Part shown: piece by piece, positions 45,198-54,580 of the stretch
How positions within the stretch are numbered: the first letter of the stretch is position 1
Layout of the letters: the number at the start of each line of letters is the position of its first letter
Assembly: GCF_002006355.2 (NCBI RefSeq)
Contig: NZ_CP096980.1
Location: forward strand, 124,001-188,000
Direction of reading: 5' to 3'
DNA: 64,000 nt
DNA from: Clostridium felsineum DSM 794
Lineage (GTDB): Bacteria; Bacillota; Clostridia; Clostridiales; Clostridiaceae
Program-made: the position numbers and the translations under genes
The notes under the pieces: model-generated
What the model saw: the letters and a program-made list of their open reading frames with translations, nothing else
Database searches by the model: none
Told to the model about the DNA's origin: nothing

Positions 45198-45614
45198 ATG
45201 GCTATACAAGCGTATGTAAATTTTAATGGTAATTGTCGTGAAGCTGTTGAATTTTATGCAAAGGTTTTTAGAACAGATAAGCCTAAAATTATGCTTTACG
45301 GTGATATGCCACAAAGAGAAGGCTTTAAACTTGATGATAAAACAAAAAGCCTAATACTTAATGCAGAACTTGAGGTAAAGGGTAGTAAAATTATGTTTTC
45401 TGATATTACGCAAGGTATGGAGCTAGTTGTTGGAAATAATATAACTCTTGTGGTTACAATTAATAACATAGAAGAGACTAAATCAATTTTTAATAAACTT
45501 AAAGAAGAAGGTACTGTAGTAATGGAACTCCAAGAAACCTTTTGGAGTAAAAGCTACGGATATGTAATAGATAAGTTTGGAATAGGTTGGCAAATCAGTT
45601 ATGAAGATAAATAA
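45198..45614 (+). CDS. VOC-superfamily protein (PhnB/YjdN-like)
   Basis: 138 aa. Starts AIQAYVNFNGNCREAVEFYAKVF, the pattern of PhnB-type glyoxalase-fold proteins, and ends SYGYVIDKFGIGWQISYE. No reaction can be assigned; members of this branch often lack the metal-binding set of true glyoxalases. AAGAGGC precedes the ATG. The next gene overlaps its end and is a paralogue. Confidence 0.82.
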   Translation: MAIQAYVNFNGNCREAVEFYAKVFRTDKPKIMLYGDMPQREGFKLDDKTKSLILNAELEVKGSKIMFSDITQGMELVVGNNITLVVTINNIEETKSIFNKLKEEGTVVMELQETFWSKSYGYVIDKFGIGWQISYEDK

Positions 45615-46125
45615 TGGTAGTGAAAAGGTAAGGAAAGACTATACTCAAAAGATAGTTCCTCATTTATGGTTTAATAATGAGGCAGAAGAAGCAGCGAATT
45701 TTTATGTGTCAATTTTTAAGAATTCAAAGATATTAAATATAAGTTATTATGGTGAAGCAGGAGCAGAGGTTTCTAGTATGTCAAAAGGTAATGTTATGAC
45801 AGTACAGTATGAAATTGAAGGGCAAAAATTTATTGCTTTGAATGGAGGTCCAGTATTTAATTTTACACCAGCAATATCGTTTTTTGTTAACTGTGATAAT
45901 CAAGATGAGATAGATGAGTTATGGAATAAGCTTTCAGATGGTGGAGAAGAAGTACAATGTGGGTGGCTTAAGGATAAGTATGGTATATCATGGCAGATAG
46001 TTCCTACTGAACTTGAGAGGATATTAGAAAGGTGCAATAGTGAGGATAGTGAGAAAGTTATGAAGGAATTATTCAAAATGAAAAAAATAGATGTAAAAAA
46101 GTTAAAGCAAGTATATTTAAGGTAA
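45601..46125 (+). CDS. VOC-superfamily protein (3-demethylubiquinone methyltransferase-like fold)
   Basis: 174 aa, overlapping the preceding gene by 14 bp. KIVPHLWFNNEAEEAANFYVSIFKNSKI... GQKFIALNGGPVFNFTPAISFFVNC and WLKDKYGISWQIVPTEL define the PF06983 branch of the VOC fold. Despite the family name it is not a methyltransferase. The C-terminal 35 residues are a helical extension. Probably a stress or resistance-related binding protein; substrate unknown. Confidence 0.82.
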   Translation: MKINNGSEKVRKDYTQKIVPHLWFNNEAEEAANFYVSIFKNSKILNISYYGEAGAEVSSMSKGNVMTVQYEIEGQKFIALNGGPVFNFTPAISFFVNCDNQDEIDELWNKLSDGGEEVQCGWLKDKYGISWQIVPTELERILERCNSEDSEKVMKELFKMKKIDVKKLKQVYLR

Positions 46126-46345
46126 TTATATACATTTGGAGCTATAAAAGGGCTCTTTTTTTATTTATAAAACATACAAGAATTCACATATAAACCCAGT
46201 AAAATTGTTAAGTTAAGCCAATTCATTAATACATATTAGCTGAGTTAAATAATGAACGATAAATATTCTACAGGTGATTTGAGAGAGAAGGAGGATAAGT
46301 CTATAGTTCATTAACAAAAGAAAAATAAACCAAGGAGGAAAATTT

Positions 46346-48454
46346 ATGAACAAGCTTTTTGATCCCGGAATCAAGCTTATGAATAAATTAAAATATTCTA
46401 AAAAGTTTTTATTGATTTTTATGATATTTTTACTACCACTTATAGCTATCCTAAGCTTTTTCCTTAATAAGCTGAATAATGATGTTGCAGTTAGTAATAA
46501 TCAAATTAAGGGATTAAAGTATATTAATGAAACCACTATATTATTGAAGCATGTACAACAGCATAGAGGTTTTACTTTGATGTTTATAAACGGTAATTTA
46601 ACTGTAAAAGAACAAATAATTAAAAAGGAATCAGAAATAAAAAATGATATATCAGCTATTGATAAAATAAATGAAGAATATAAAAGTAAAATTGATGTTA
46701 CTGATGAATGGAATAGTATAAAAAAAGACTGGTCATTGTTAGGAATACAAGATACAAATTATAAAGGAAAGGAACTTATAGACAAGCATAATGCTTTAAT
46801 AAGCAAGGTAATGAATTTCGATTATAGTATTTCAGATAAATCAAACTTAATATTAGAGCAAAAGGTAGATAAGTTTTATTTGGTGGATACTATAGTGAAT
46901 AAATTGCCTATTGTAGCTGAAAATGTTGCATTAGCAAGAGGTACAGGTTCAGGAGTGGCAGCTAAAAAGTCCATAACAAGTGAGGAAAAATTCAAGCTGT
47001 TATATTTAACTCAAGTAGCAACCAGTAATCTTAATTCATCTATAAGGGGTATGGATATAGTATATAAAACTATGCCTGAAATGAAGGGAAAATTAAGTTC
47101 ACAGACAACAGAGGTATTTGGAAGTACAAAGGATCTTATAAGTTTAATCAATAATGAATTATTAAACAAGAGTCAAATAACTATCGATTCAGGAGAATAT
47201 TTTAATACAGCAACTACAACTGTAGATAAAATATATACATTGATAGGAAATGAATCTACTCAGTTAATGACTATGCTAAATAAGGATAATATTTCAGTGA
47301 AAAATTTAAGAGTATTTGTTTTATTAATTTCCCTGTTAACGATGCTTGTTTTGATTTATATATTTATATCTTTTTATCAGGCAATAAAAGGAACAATGCA
47401 AATAATCGAGAGCAGTACAAGTGCTATTTCTAAAGGAAAATTAGATGAAGAAATAGTACACGAGATAAATGATGAAACGGGTCTTATAATTAAGGCATTA
47501 AATAATATGTTAAGGTCTTTTTCATCTATGATAAGGGCAAGTAAAAATGTTTCTAGTGAGGTTATTAACTCAACGCAGGTTTTAGCAAAAACAACAGAAG
47601 AAACAGCTAATGCCGCAAATGATATTGCAAATTCAATTCAAAATATAGCAGCAGGTGCAGAATCACAGGTTCAAATTACAAAGGATGCATCGCTTGAAAT
47701 GGAAAAAGTGTCAAAAGATATAGAGCATATTAAAGAGAAGTCAAATAAAGTTTTACAGTCATCAAACCAAATGGATGAGTTTGCTAAAAAGGGTAATCAA
47801 TCTGTAATGGAAACAATTAATATGATGAACAATATAAATGATTCGGTTATAGAGTCTAATTCTACTATTTATAAGCTAGGGGAAAGATCAAAGAATATAG
47901 GAGAAATTATAACTAAAATTACAGACATAGCAAATGAAAGCGATTTATTGGCGTTAAATGCATCCATAGAAGCTGCTAGAGCAGGAGAAGCAGGTAAAGG
48001 ATTTGCAGTTGTTGCAGATGAAGTAAGAAAACTTGCTGAACAATCAGCTTCTTCAGCAAATGAGATTTCAGATATAATACATTTAATACAAAAAGAAAGT
48101 AACGATTCAATAAATAAAATGGAAGCTGTCACTAAAAATGTAGATGATGGATTAAAAATAGTAAGTGAAGCAGGAGAGGATTTTAAAAGAATACTAGAGT
48201 CTGTAAAAGATATTACAAAGCAGGTTGAAAGTGTAACGTCAGTAACAGAGGCTATATTTAATAATTCAAGGAAGGTAACAGTTAAAGTTAATGATGTAAG
48301 GCAAATAGCTTCAGATTTTTCAACTAGTGTTCAAGAGGTTGCAGCAGCTTCTGAAGAAGAATTGGCTGCTATGGAACAAGTATTTGCCTTAGCAGCAGGA
48401 CTTAATAAAAAAGCTAATGAACTTGAGGGACTTATAGAAAGGTTTAAGGTTTAA
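46346..48454 (+). CDS. Methyl-accepting chemotaxis protein
   Basis: 702 aa transmembrane chemoreceptor. First membrane segment about 19-40 (FLLIFMIFLLPLIAILSFFL), a helical periplasmic-side sensor with HVQQHRGFTLMFING, recalling NIT-type bundles, the second membrane segment about 327-348 (VFVLLISLLTMLVLIYIFI), then HAMP. The signalling hairpin tip is ESDLLALNASIEAARAGEAGKGFAVVADEVRKLAEQS. It signals to CheA/CheW. No CheW-binding C-terminal pentapeptide is obvious. AGGAGG precedes the ATG. It stands alone, with no che genes nearby. Confidence 0.95.
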   Translation: MNKLFDPGIKLMNKLKYSKKFLLIFMIFLLPLIAILSFFLNKLNNDVAVSNNQIKGLKYINETTILLKHVQQHRGFTLMFINGNLTVKEQIIKKESEIKNDISAIDKINEEYKSKIDVTDEWNSIKKDWSLLGIQDTNYKGKELIDKHNALISKVMNFDYSISDKSNLILEQKVDKFYLVDTIVNKLPIVAENVALARGTGSGVAAKKSITSEEKFKLLYLTQVATSNLNSSIRGMDIVYKTMPEMKGKLSSQTTEVFGSTKDLISLINNELLNKSQITIDSGEYFNTATTTVDKIYTLIGNESTQLMTMLNKDNISVKNLRVFVLLISLLTMLVLIYIFISFYQAIKGTMQIIESSTSAISKGKLDEEIVHEINDETGLIIKALNNMLRSFSSMIRASKNVSSEVINSTQVLAKTTEETANAANDIANSIQNIAAGAESQVQITKDASLEMEKVSKDIEHIKEKSNKVLQSSNQMDEFAKKGNQSVMETINMMNNINDSVIESNSTIYKLGERSKNIGEIITKITDIANESDLLALNASIEAARAGEAGKGFAVVADEVRKLAEQSASSANEISDIIHLIQKESNDSINKMEAVTKNVDDGLKIVSEAGEDFKRILESVKDITKQVESVTSVTEAIFNNSRKVTVKVNDVRQIASDFSTSVQEVAAASEEELAAMEQVFALAAGLNKKANELEGLIERFKV

Positions 48455-48522
48455 GAACAGGTTTATGAACACATCTTAACATAAACTTAACTCATTTAAA
48501 TCATTTCTTAAAGTTTATATAA

Positions 48523-48707
48523 CATTTCACTTATATAATAATAAGTGAAATGAGCCTAGTTAATTTTGTTGATTTATAAGTGTAAAGTTATTGTTGTTTC
48601 TCCTTTTGAATTTACGAAAAAACATTTAGTAATTTCCATTTCGTAAATTCTGACAGCATAAATTAGAGAAAAGTTAAATTCTCTAATTTTATAGCTGTTT
48701 TTTTTAT
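48523..48707. terminator. Stem-loop cluster between the chemoreceptor and tetR genes
   Basis: Three inverted repeats in 185 bp: a perfect 12-bp stem CATTTCACTTAT/ATAAGTGAAATG (48523-48552), a 12-bp stem GAATTTACGAAA/TTTCGTAAATTC (48608-48650), and a near-perfect stem 48653-48670 with 48679-48698 followed by eight T. Only the last is a clear plus-strand terminator; its T run reaches the tetR stop codon. Confidence 0.7.
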
Positions 48708-49291
48708 ACACTAATATATTTTTTTATCATAGTTATAAGTTCATCAATTAGAACTGTTTTGTTTACAGTAGTTTGCGAAAAGGCAATTATATGTACAGTG
48801 TTTTCAATAGTATTATAAATAAGAAATAGAGCTTCTTCTAAATTATCAAACTTAAAAATATCTTTGTAAGGTTCAACTAATTCTTTAAAAGATTCAAATT
48901 TGATTTTTTCATGCTCAAGTACTAAATTACATATATCATTATCAGAAAGCTCCATTATACTTACTTCTCTATGAAATCTAGGATAATATTCATGAGCTTT
49001 AAGTGCAAGGTGTATAGAAGAATATATAAAATCATCAAAATTATTAATATCATCAATGGTTCTTGAAAATGATATTTTTGAGATATTATCATAATAGTTA
49101 TTTAAAACTTCTATAAAAAGTTGCTTTTTATCTTTAAAATATGAATAAAAGCTTCCAATAGCAACTCCCGCCTTTGAAGCAATTTCATTAGAACTTGTGC
49201 CATTGTAGCCTTTTTCTGAAAAGAGTTCGAAAGCAGCAGTTATTATTTTTTCTTTTGTTTGTTTTCCACGAGCTTGTTTAGGTGTCCTCAA
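48704..49291 (-). CDS. TetR-family repressor
   Basis: 195 aa. The N-terminal HTH (IITAAFELFSEKGYNGTSSNEIASKAGVAIGSFYSYFKDKKQLFIEVL) is textbook TetR; the helical ligand domain follows. Divergent from the metallo-beta-lactamase-fold gene, with two matching palindromes (ATGAG-N6-CTCAT) in the 170-bp gap, so it very likely represses that gene and itself. The ligand is unknown. Confidence 0.92.
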   Translation of the reverse strand: MRTPKQARGKQTKEKIITAAFELFSEKGYNGTSSNEIASKAGVAIGSFYSYFKDKKQLFIEVLNNYYDNISKISFSRTIDDINNFDDFIYSSIHLALKAHEYYPRFHREVSIMELSDNDICNLVLEHEKIKFESFKELVEPYKDIFKFDNLEEALFLIYNTIENTVHIIAFSQTTVNKTVLIDELITMIKKYISV

Positions 49292-49359
49292 TTTTTAGCC
49301 CCCCGATTTTATAGGTTTCATTAAAATAGTTTATCATTAGTGATTAAAGTAGTCAATAA

Positions 49360-49381
49360 AACATGAGCAATAACTCATGTT
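49360..49381. promoter_or_regulatory. TetR operator 1
   Basis: The inverted repeat AACATGAG-N6-CTCATGTT is perfect over both 8-bp arms. It is nested in a longer inverted repeat (AGTAGTCAA ... TTGACTACT) that adds a further arm on each side. It covers the probable tetR promoter. Confidence 0.8.
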
Positions 49382-49385
49382 TTTG

Positions 49386-49439
49386 TTGACTACTTTACGA
49401 TATAATAGTATATTTAAAATATGAGTATTAGCTCATATT
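49386..49439 (+). promoter_or_regulatory. Promoter of the MBL-fold gene with TetR operator 2
   Basis: TTGACT (49386-49391), a 17-bp spacer and TATATT (49409-49414). The second operator, AATATGAG-N6-CTCATATT (49418-49439), starts right after the -10 box and covers the transcription start, ideal for repression. Confidence 0.82.
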
Positions 49440-49461
49440 TTAAAATAAAGGGGAGTATAAT

Positions 49462-50199
49462 ATGAACGTATTGAAGCTGAAGTTAAGTGTAACAAACGAT
49501 TATTTATTAAAAATAGAAAATGAAAAATATGTACTTATAGATACAGGATATAAGGAAGACTGGGAACTTTTCAATAAAAGACTTGAAGAAAGTGGTATTA
49601 AAGTAGGTCAAATTTCATATGTAATACTAACACATCATCATGATGATCATGCAGGATTTCTGAGTTTATTAGTAAATAAAAATAAGGCTATTAAAGTTGT
49701 TATGTCAGATAAAACAAATGAACTTATTAAAGTAGGAGAAAATGATCAAACTCATGGTGGAGGTCTTTTAAACAAAAGAATAGAGTTTTTAATTAAATAC
49801 AAAAATCTTTATGTTTCGAAGGTTTTAGGAGTAAAAAAGGAAAACAATTTTAAATTTCCTCCATATGAAAGTAGAGAAAATGATATTATTTTTAATAAAG
49901 AAGTTACGCTAAAAGAATTAGGCATAAATCTACCAGGCAAAATAATAGAAACTCCAGGACATACTATTGATTCGGTTTCCATATTGTTTGAAGATGGAGA
50001 TTGTTTTGTTGGAGATGCAGCAGCTAGTATGCTTAGGTTCTGTGGAACTAAGAATTGTGTTATTTTTATTATGGATAAAAAGGAGTATTATGAGAGTTGG
50101 AATAAGATAATAAAATTAGGAAGTAAAAAAATATATCCTGCTCATGGCAAAGAGTTTTATATAGATAAGCTCAAGAAAAATATTTGGAAAAATTTATAA
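49462..50199 (+). CDS. Metallo-beta-lactamase-fold hydrolase
   Basis: 245 aa. The metal motif ILTHHHDDHAGFL, a later ETPGHTIDSVSIL and KIYPAHGKEF give the His/Asp set of this fold. Possible substrates include lactones, thioesters or phosphoesters; the sequence does not decide. It starts 22 bp after TetR operator 2, with AAAGGGGAG before the ATG. Induced when the TetR ligand is present, so a detoxification role is plausible. A DUF4491 gene follows 23 bp downstream. Confidence 0.88.
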   Translation: MNVLKLKLSVTNDYLLKIENEKYVLIDTGYKEDWELFNKRLEESGIKVGQISYVILTHHHDDHAGFLSLLVNKNKAIKVVMSDKTNELIKVGENDQTHGGGLLNKRIEFLIKYKNLYVSKVLGVKKENNFKFPPYESRENDIIFNKEVTLKELGINLPGKIIETPGHTIDSVSILFEDGDCFVGDAAASMLRFCGTKNCVIFIMDKKEYYESWNKIIKLGSKKIYPAHGKEFYIDKLKKNIWKNL

Positions 50200-50222
50200 T
50201 GTTCTAGGTTTGGAGGAGTAAT

Positions 50223-50507
50223 ATGAATTTTGAGGGTATCATTATAGCAGCAATTTCATTTATTATAATAGGATTATTTCATCCTATTGTAATAAAAATG
50301 GAATATTATTTTACAAAGAGGGTATGGCCTTTATTCTTGGTGTTAGGGGTTATTTTTATAGGAATTTCTTTAGTTCAGAAGCAAACAATAGTAGCTACTA
50401 TTATGGGAGTTATTGGAGCAACATGTTTATGGAGCATTAAAGAAATATTTGAACAAGAAAAGAGAGTGGAAAAAGGCTGGTTTCCATCAAATTCTAAAAG
50501 AAAGTAA
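50223..50507 (+). CDS. DUF4491 small membrane protein
   Basis: 94 aa with three hydrophobic segments (IIIAAISFIIIGLFHPIVI; VWPLFLVLGVIFIGISLV; IVATIMGVIGATCLWSI). The invariant-looking GLFHPIVIKMEYYF and the C-terminal SIKEIFEQEKRVEKGWFP mark DUF4491. Function unknown. GGAGGAG lies just before the ATG; probably co-transcribed with the hydrolase. Confidence 0.85.
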   Translation: MNFEGIIIAAISFIIIGLFHPIVIKMEYYFTKRVWPLFLVLGVIFIGISLVQKQTIVATIMGVIGATCLWSIKEIFEQEKRVEKGWFPSNSKRK

Positions 50508-50664
50508 TAAAAATAACTTAACAAGTGAGAATGAATACGTATACTATAGCTAAGTAAGGGTTTTTGGGGAGTAATAAATCTAGATTATTTTTTAGCAAGT
50601 TGAAGTAATTTTTAAGGGTTAGTAAAATATATGTATAGTATAGTTATTAAAGGGGGATTTAAAA

Positions 50665-52290
50665 ATGTTAGGGAAATATAAAATACAAGCAATACTAGCT
50701 ACTGCTTTCTTGTTATTTAGCACTTCAATTGTTAACGTTAACGGAAATTCTGTTAAAGCTGACTCTATAAGTAATGTACCTCAAAATGTTATCGTTCCAA
50801 CTTTAGGGTATACAGATAATTCTGTTACTGTTATATGGGACAAACCAACCGACTATTCAAAAGTTGCAAGTTATGATGTTTATGTAAATAATTCTTTGGT
50901 AGCAAATACAAAGAAACTAAATTATACAGTTACTAATTTAAATCCTAATTCAAGTTATACATTTAAAGTTAGAGCTAAATACTCTGACAATACTGAATCA
51001 CAGGATAGTACAGTTGTCACTCAAAAGACTGCTCCAGCTTCTCAAATTTTTGATGTAACTAAATATGGAGCTGTAGGAGATGGAAAAACTTTAAATACTG
51101 ACAAAATTCAAGCGGCGATAAATGCTTGCACAGATGGAGGTACAGTTGTAATTCCACAGGGAACATTTTTATCAGGCGCTATTTATTTAAAAAGTAACAT
51201 GTCACTTAGGATAGATGGAACACTTCTTGGCAGTGATAATCCTAGTGATTATGCATTTACAAGTAAGAGATTCCCATACTATTCAACTAGTAATTACATG
51301 GGATTAATAAATGCATATACAAGTAATTATGGAAGCATTTCAAATGTAAAAATATTTGGAAATGGTACTGTAAATGGAGGAACTTATGCAAGCGGAAACC
51401 TTACAAAATTGGGACAAGCTGAAACCAAATTAGAGGGAGATAAGGGAAGAGGAGATTTAATTACAGCCAAGGGCGTAACTGGTCTTTATCTTGGCGGAGT
51501 TAATATCGTAAATCCAGCTGAACATGCTATATTTATAAGCTATAGTAAAAATGTAACGGTAGATGGTATATCTGTTAAGACTTACGGCATACACAATGCA
51601 GATGGTATTGATTTAGCTAATAGTGATACAGCAAATATATTCAACAGCTATTTTGATAATGGAGATGATTGTATAAATCTTAATTCAGGCTATGGTCAAG
51701 ATGCAGTTAAAGAGAATATGCCTGATAATAATATAAGAATATTCAACTCAAACACTGGTCGTGGTCATGGCGGTGTAGTTTTTGGTAGTTACACTGGCTC
51801 ATGGATTCAAAATGTTTCTGTTGAGGATTGTGATTTTAATGGAACAAATATAGGACTTAGATTTAAGACAAGCAAAAACATAGGTGGAGGAGCTAGATTT
51901 GTAAAGGTAAGAGATATTACTATGGAGAACATTGTTAATGATGCAATATCTTTTGATAGTAATTATGGATTAACTCCTGTTGATAATCCAGCACCAGTAC
52001 CTGGATATTTCCATGATATAGATGTATCAAATGTTACTTGTCAAAAGGCTGGTGGTTATGGAATATGGGTTAATGCACTTCCATCACAATATAATTCAAA
52101 CATAAACTTAAACAATATTACATTAAACAGTTGTAAAAAGGGTGCATCTATAAATTATCTTCAAAACAGTACATTTACTGGGGTTAATTTTGTTAATAGT
52201 GGAGCAGCACCATGGACAAGTTCAAATACTAATAATGTTAATTACGTTAATTGTACACCAAGTCCTCAAGCAGCTAAAAAAGGCAAATAA
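50665..52290 (+). CDS. Secreted polygalacturonase (GH28) with fibronectin type III domain, first copy
   Basis: 541 aa. Signal peptide (about 1-33), a fibronectin type III domain (about 38-125, VPTLGYTDNSVTVIWDKPTDYS...), then a GH28 beta-helix introduced by IFDVTKYGAVGDGKTLNTDKIQAAINAC. The catalytic set is complete: NADGID, GDDCIN, RGHGGVVFGS and RFKTSK. Hydrolyses alpha-1,4 linkages in de-esterified pectin; exo or endo mode is not decided here. AAGGGGG precedes the ATG. The adjacent copy is highly similar. Confidence 0.94.
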   Translation: MLGKYKIQAILATAFLLFSTSIVNVNGNSVKADSISNVPQNVIVPTLGYTDNSVTVIWDKPTDYSKVASYDVYVNNSLVANTKKLNYTVTNLNPNSSYTFKVRAKYSDNTESQDSTVVTQKTAPASQIFDVTKYGAVGDGKTLNTDKIQAAINACTDGGTVVIPQGTFLSGAIYLKSNMSLRIDGTLLGSDNPSDYAFTSKRFPYYSTSNYMGLINAYTSNYGSISNVKIFGNGTVNGGTYASGNLTKLGQAETKLEGDKGRGDLITAKGVTGLYLGGVNIVNPAEHAIFISYSKNVTVDGISVKTYGIHNADGIDLANSDTANIFNSYFDNGDDCINLNSGYGQDAVKENMPDNNIRIFNSNTGRGHGGVVFGSYTGSWIQNVSVEDCDFNGTNIGLRFKTSKNIGGGARFVKVRDITMENIVNDAISFDSNYGLTPVDNPAPVPGYFHDIDVSNVTCQKAGGYGIWVNALPSQYNSNINLNNITLNSCKKGASINYLQNSTFTGVNFVNSGAAPWTSSNTNNVNYVNCTPSPQAAKKGK

Positions 52291-52302
52291 GGAGATAGTA
52301 AA

Positions 52303-53901
52303 ATGAATAACAAAAGATTAAAAAGTATTTTAGCAGCATCAATGTTTCTTTTTAGCATGACAGCATTTACAAACATTAAAGCCAATGCAAGTGTATTAAT
52401 GAATCAACCTCAAAGCTTAGAGGTTCCAACTTTAGGATATACAGATACACAGGTGACACTTATATGGGATAAACCTGCTGATTATTCAAATGTTGCAAGC
52501 TATAATGTTTATAAGGATGGACAATTTGTAGCTAATACAACTAATCTTAATTATACAGTTACAGGTTTAAATCCAAGTACTAAATACAAATTTACAATTA
52601 AAGCAAGGCTTAAGGATAATACAGAATCAAAGGAGAGTAAGATTGTAGAGCAAAGAACAGCTAAAGACGCTCAGATTTTTGATGTAACTAAATATGGAGC
52701 AGTAGGAGATGGCAAAACTTTAAATACAGATAAGATTCAGGCTGCAATAAATGCTTGTACAGATGGCGGAATTGTTGTTATTCCACAAGGAACCTTTTTA
52801 TCAGGAGCACTTAATTTAAAAAGTAACATGTCACTTAGAATAGATGGAACACTTCTTGGAAGTGATAACCCTGATGATTATGCATTTACAAGCAAGAGAT
52901 TTCCATACTATTCAACTAATAATTATATGGGACTTATAAATGCTTACACTGAAAATTATGGTAGTATATCGAATGTAAAAGTTTATGGGAGCGGTACTGT
53001 AAGTGGTGGAAGTTATAATGGAGGAAAGCTTACTACGCTTGGACAGATTCAAACAAATTTAAAGGGAGACAAGGGTAGAAGTGATTTAATTACAGCAAAA
53101 GGTGTAAATGGTTTTTATCTTGGAGGACTTACTTTAATAAATCCATCTGAACATACTATATTTGTAAGTTATAGTAAGAAGATAACTGTAGATGGAATTT
53201 CAGCAAAGACATATGGAATTCATAATGCAGATGGTATTGACATAGCTACAAGTCAGCACACTAACATATTTAACAGTTATTTCGATAATGGAGATGATTG
53301 TATAAATCTTAATGCAGGCTATGGACAAGATGCTGTAAATGATCCAAATTCAGCAGACAGTTATTTAAGAATATTCGATTGTACAACTAAAAGAGGACAC
53401 GGTGGAGTAGTTTTCGGAAGTTATACTGGTGCGTGGATTAAAGATGTTTCTGTTGAAGATTGTGATTTTAATGGAACAAATATAGGTCTTCGTTTTAAAA
53501 CCAGTAAAGAGATAGGCGGAGGAACTAAAAATGTTGTTGTAAGGGATGTTACTATGGAAAACATAGTTAATGATGCAATATCCTTTGATAGCAATTATGG
53601 ATTAACACAGGTTGATAAACCAGCAGCTGTTCCAGGATATTTTAAAAATGTTAATATATCAAATGTTACATGTAAGGGTGCTGGTGGCTATGGAATATGG
53701 GCAAATGCTCTCCCAAGTCAGTACAACTCGAATATACAGCTAAATAACATAAATTTAGATTCATGTAAGAATGGCGCATCAATAAATTATTTGAAGAACA
53801 GTGTGTTTAATAACGTTACATTTACAAATAGTGGAGTTAATCCATGGACAAGTTCTAATACAACAAATGTTAAATACATTAACTGTTCACCACAAAATTA
53901 A
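52303..53901 (+). CDS. Secreted polygalacturonase (GH28) with fibronectin type III domain, second copy
   Basis: 532 aa, 12 bp after the first copy, with the same layout: signal peptide (LKSILAASMFLFSMTAFTNIKANA), fibronectin type III domain, and GH28 domain with NADGID, GDDCIN, RGHGGVVFGS and RFKTSK. Long stretches are identical to the first copy, so this is a recent tandem duplication with divergence mostly in the FnIII domain and loops. Both are probably expressed together and secreted to attack plant pectin. Confidence 0.94.
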   Translation: MNNKRLKSILAASMFLFSMTAFTNIKANASVLMNQPQSLEVPTLGYTDTQVTLIWDKPADYSNVASYNVYKDGQFVANTTNLNYTVTGLNPSTKYKFTIKARLKDNTESKESKIVEQRTAKDAQIFDVTKYGAVGDGKTLNTDKIQAAINACTDGGIVVIPQGTFLSGALNLKSNMSLRIDGTLLGSDNPDDYAFTSKRFPYYSTNNYMGLINAYTENYGSISNVKVYGSGTVSGGSYNGGKLTTLGQIQTNLKGDKGRSDLITAKGVNGFYLGGLTLINPSEHTIFVSYSKKITVDGISAKTYGIHNADGIDIATSQHTNIFNSYFDNGDDCINLNAGYGQDAVNDPNSADSYLRIFDCTTKRGHGGVVFGSYTGAWIKDVSVEDCDFNGTNIGLRFKTSKEIGGGTKNVVVRDVTMENIVNDAISFDSNYGLTQVDKPAAVPGYFKNVNISNVTCKGAGGYGIWANALPSQYNSNIQLNNINLDSCKNGASINYLKNSVFNNVTFTNSGVNPWTSSNTTNVKYINCSPQN

Positions 53902-53920
53902 TAAATAGTATTTATATTTA

Positions 53921-53958
53921 AAGACAGCATTTATAACGAGTATAGATGCTGTCTTTTT
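53921..53958 (+). terminator. Terminator of the polygalacturonase operon
   Basis: AAGACAGCAT (53921-53930) pairs with ATGCTGTCTT (53946-53955), a perfect 10-bp stem followed by TTTTT. Confidence 0.9.
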
Positions 53959-54072
53959 GATGTGTAAATATTGTAGTCACTATAAATTTAAGCTGTAATC
54001 AGAGTAAATAAATTGATATAATCATATATAATATTAAAAGTTTTAGGTGAACAAGTAGAGGAGAGTGTATTT

Positions 54073-54543
54073 GTGAAAAAGCGGTGGATAGTTTACATTA
54101 TAATAGGGATTGTATTTGGCATATTTGATTTTTTTTATCAAGAAGTTACTGTAGGGGCATTAAAAAATTCGCATTTATTACTTTTTATAATAGATTGGGC
54201 AGTTTGGTTAGTTCCAGCTATACCTATAGTTATATATGAAACTAAAATTTCTAATTCTAGAAAAGCAGCGGTGTTTTCTAATGTTCTAGTGTGGAGCTTA
54301 GCAATTGTATCATACTCTCTATACATGATTTTCAAGCTGGTTTTTATAGGACAAACATCTATGAAATTTTTATACATATCTAATTATAGAGATAAATTTT
54401 ATATTAGCAATGTGGAGAGCTTTTTTGTGGGTAGTGTTTGGACTGAAATTTATAGCTGGCTTCCTGTGGCTATAATTGGAGGGGCTGTTACAGGTTTTTT
54501 GATAAATTATTTATATTTAAGAATAAGGAAGCAAAGAATATAA
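54073..54543 (+). CDS. Four-helix membrane protein of unknown function
   Basis: 156 aa, GTG start with GAGGAGAG about 10 bp upstream. Four hydrophobic segments (near residues 5-22, 33-55, 66-92, 128-150). No family I recognise; no charged transporter motif. It precedes a nucleoside phosphorylase gene by 37 bp and may share its transcript. Confidence 0.7.
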   Translation: MKKRWIVYIIIGIVFGIFDFFYQEVTVGALKNSHLLLFIIDWAVWLVPAIPIVIYETKISNSRKAAVFSNVLVWSLAIVSYSLYMIFKLVFIGQTSMKFLYISNYRDKFYISNVESFFVGSVWTEIYSWLPVAIIGGAVTGFLINYLYLRIRKQRI

Positions 54544-54580
54544 ATCCTAATTTTTGTATTATAAATGAGAGGTGAATACT

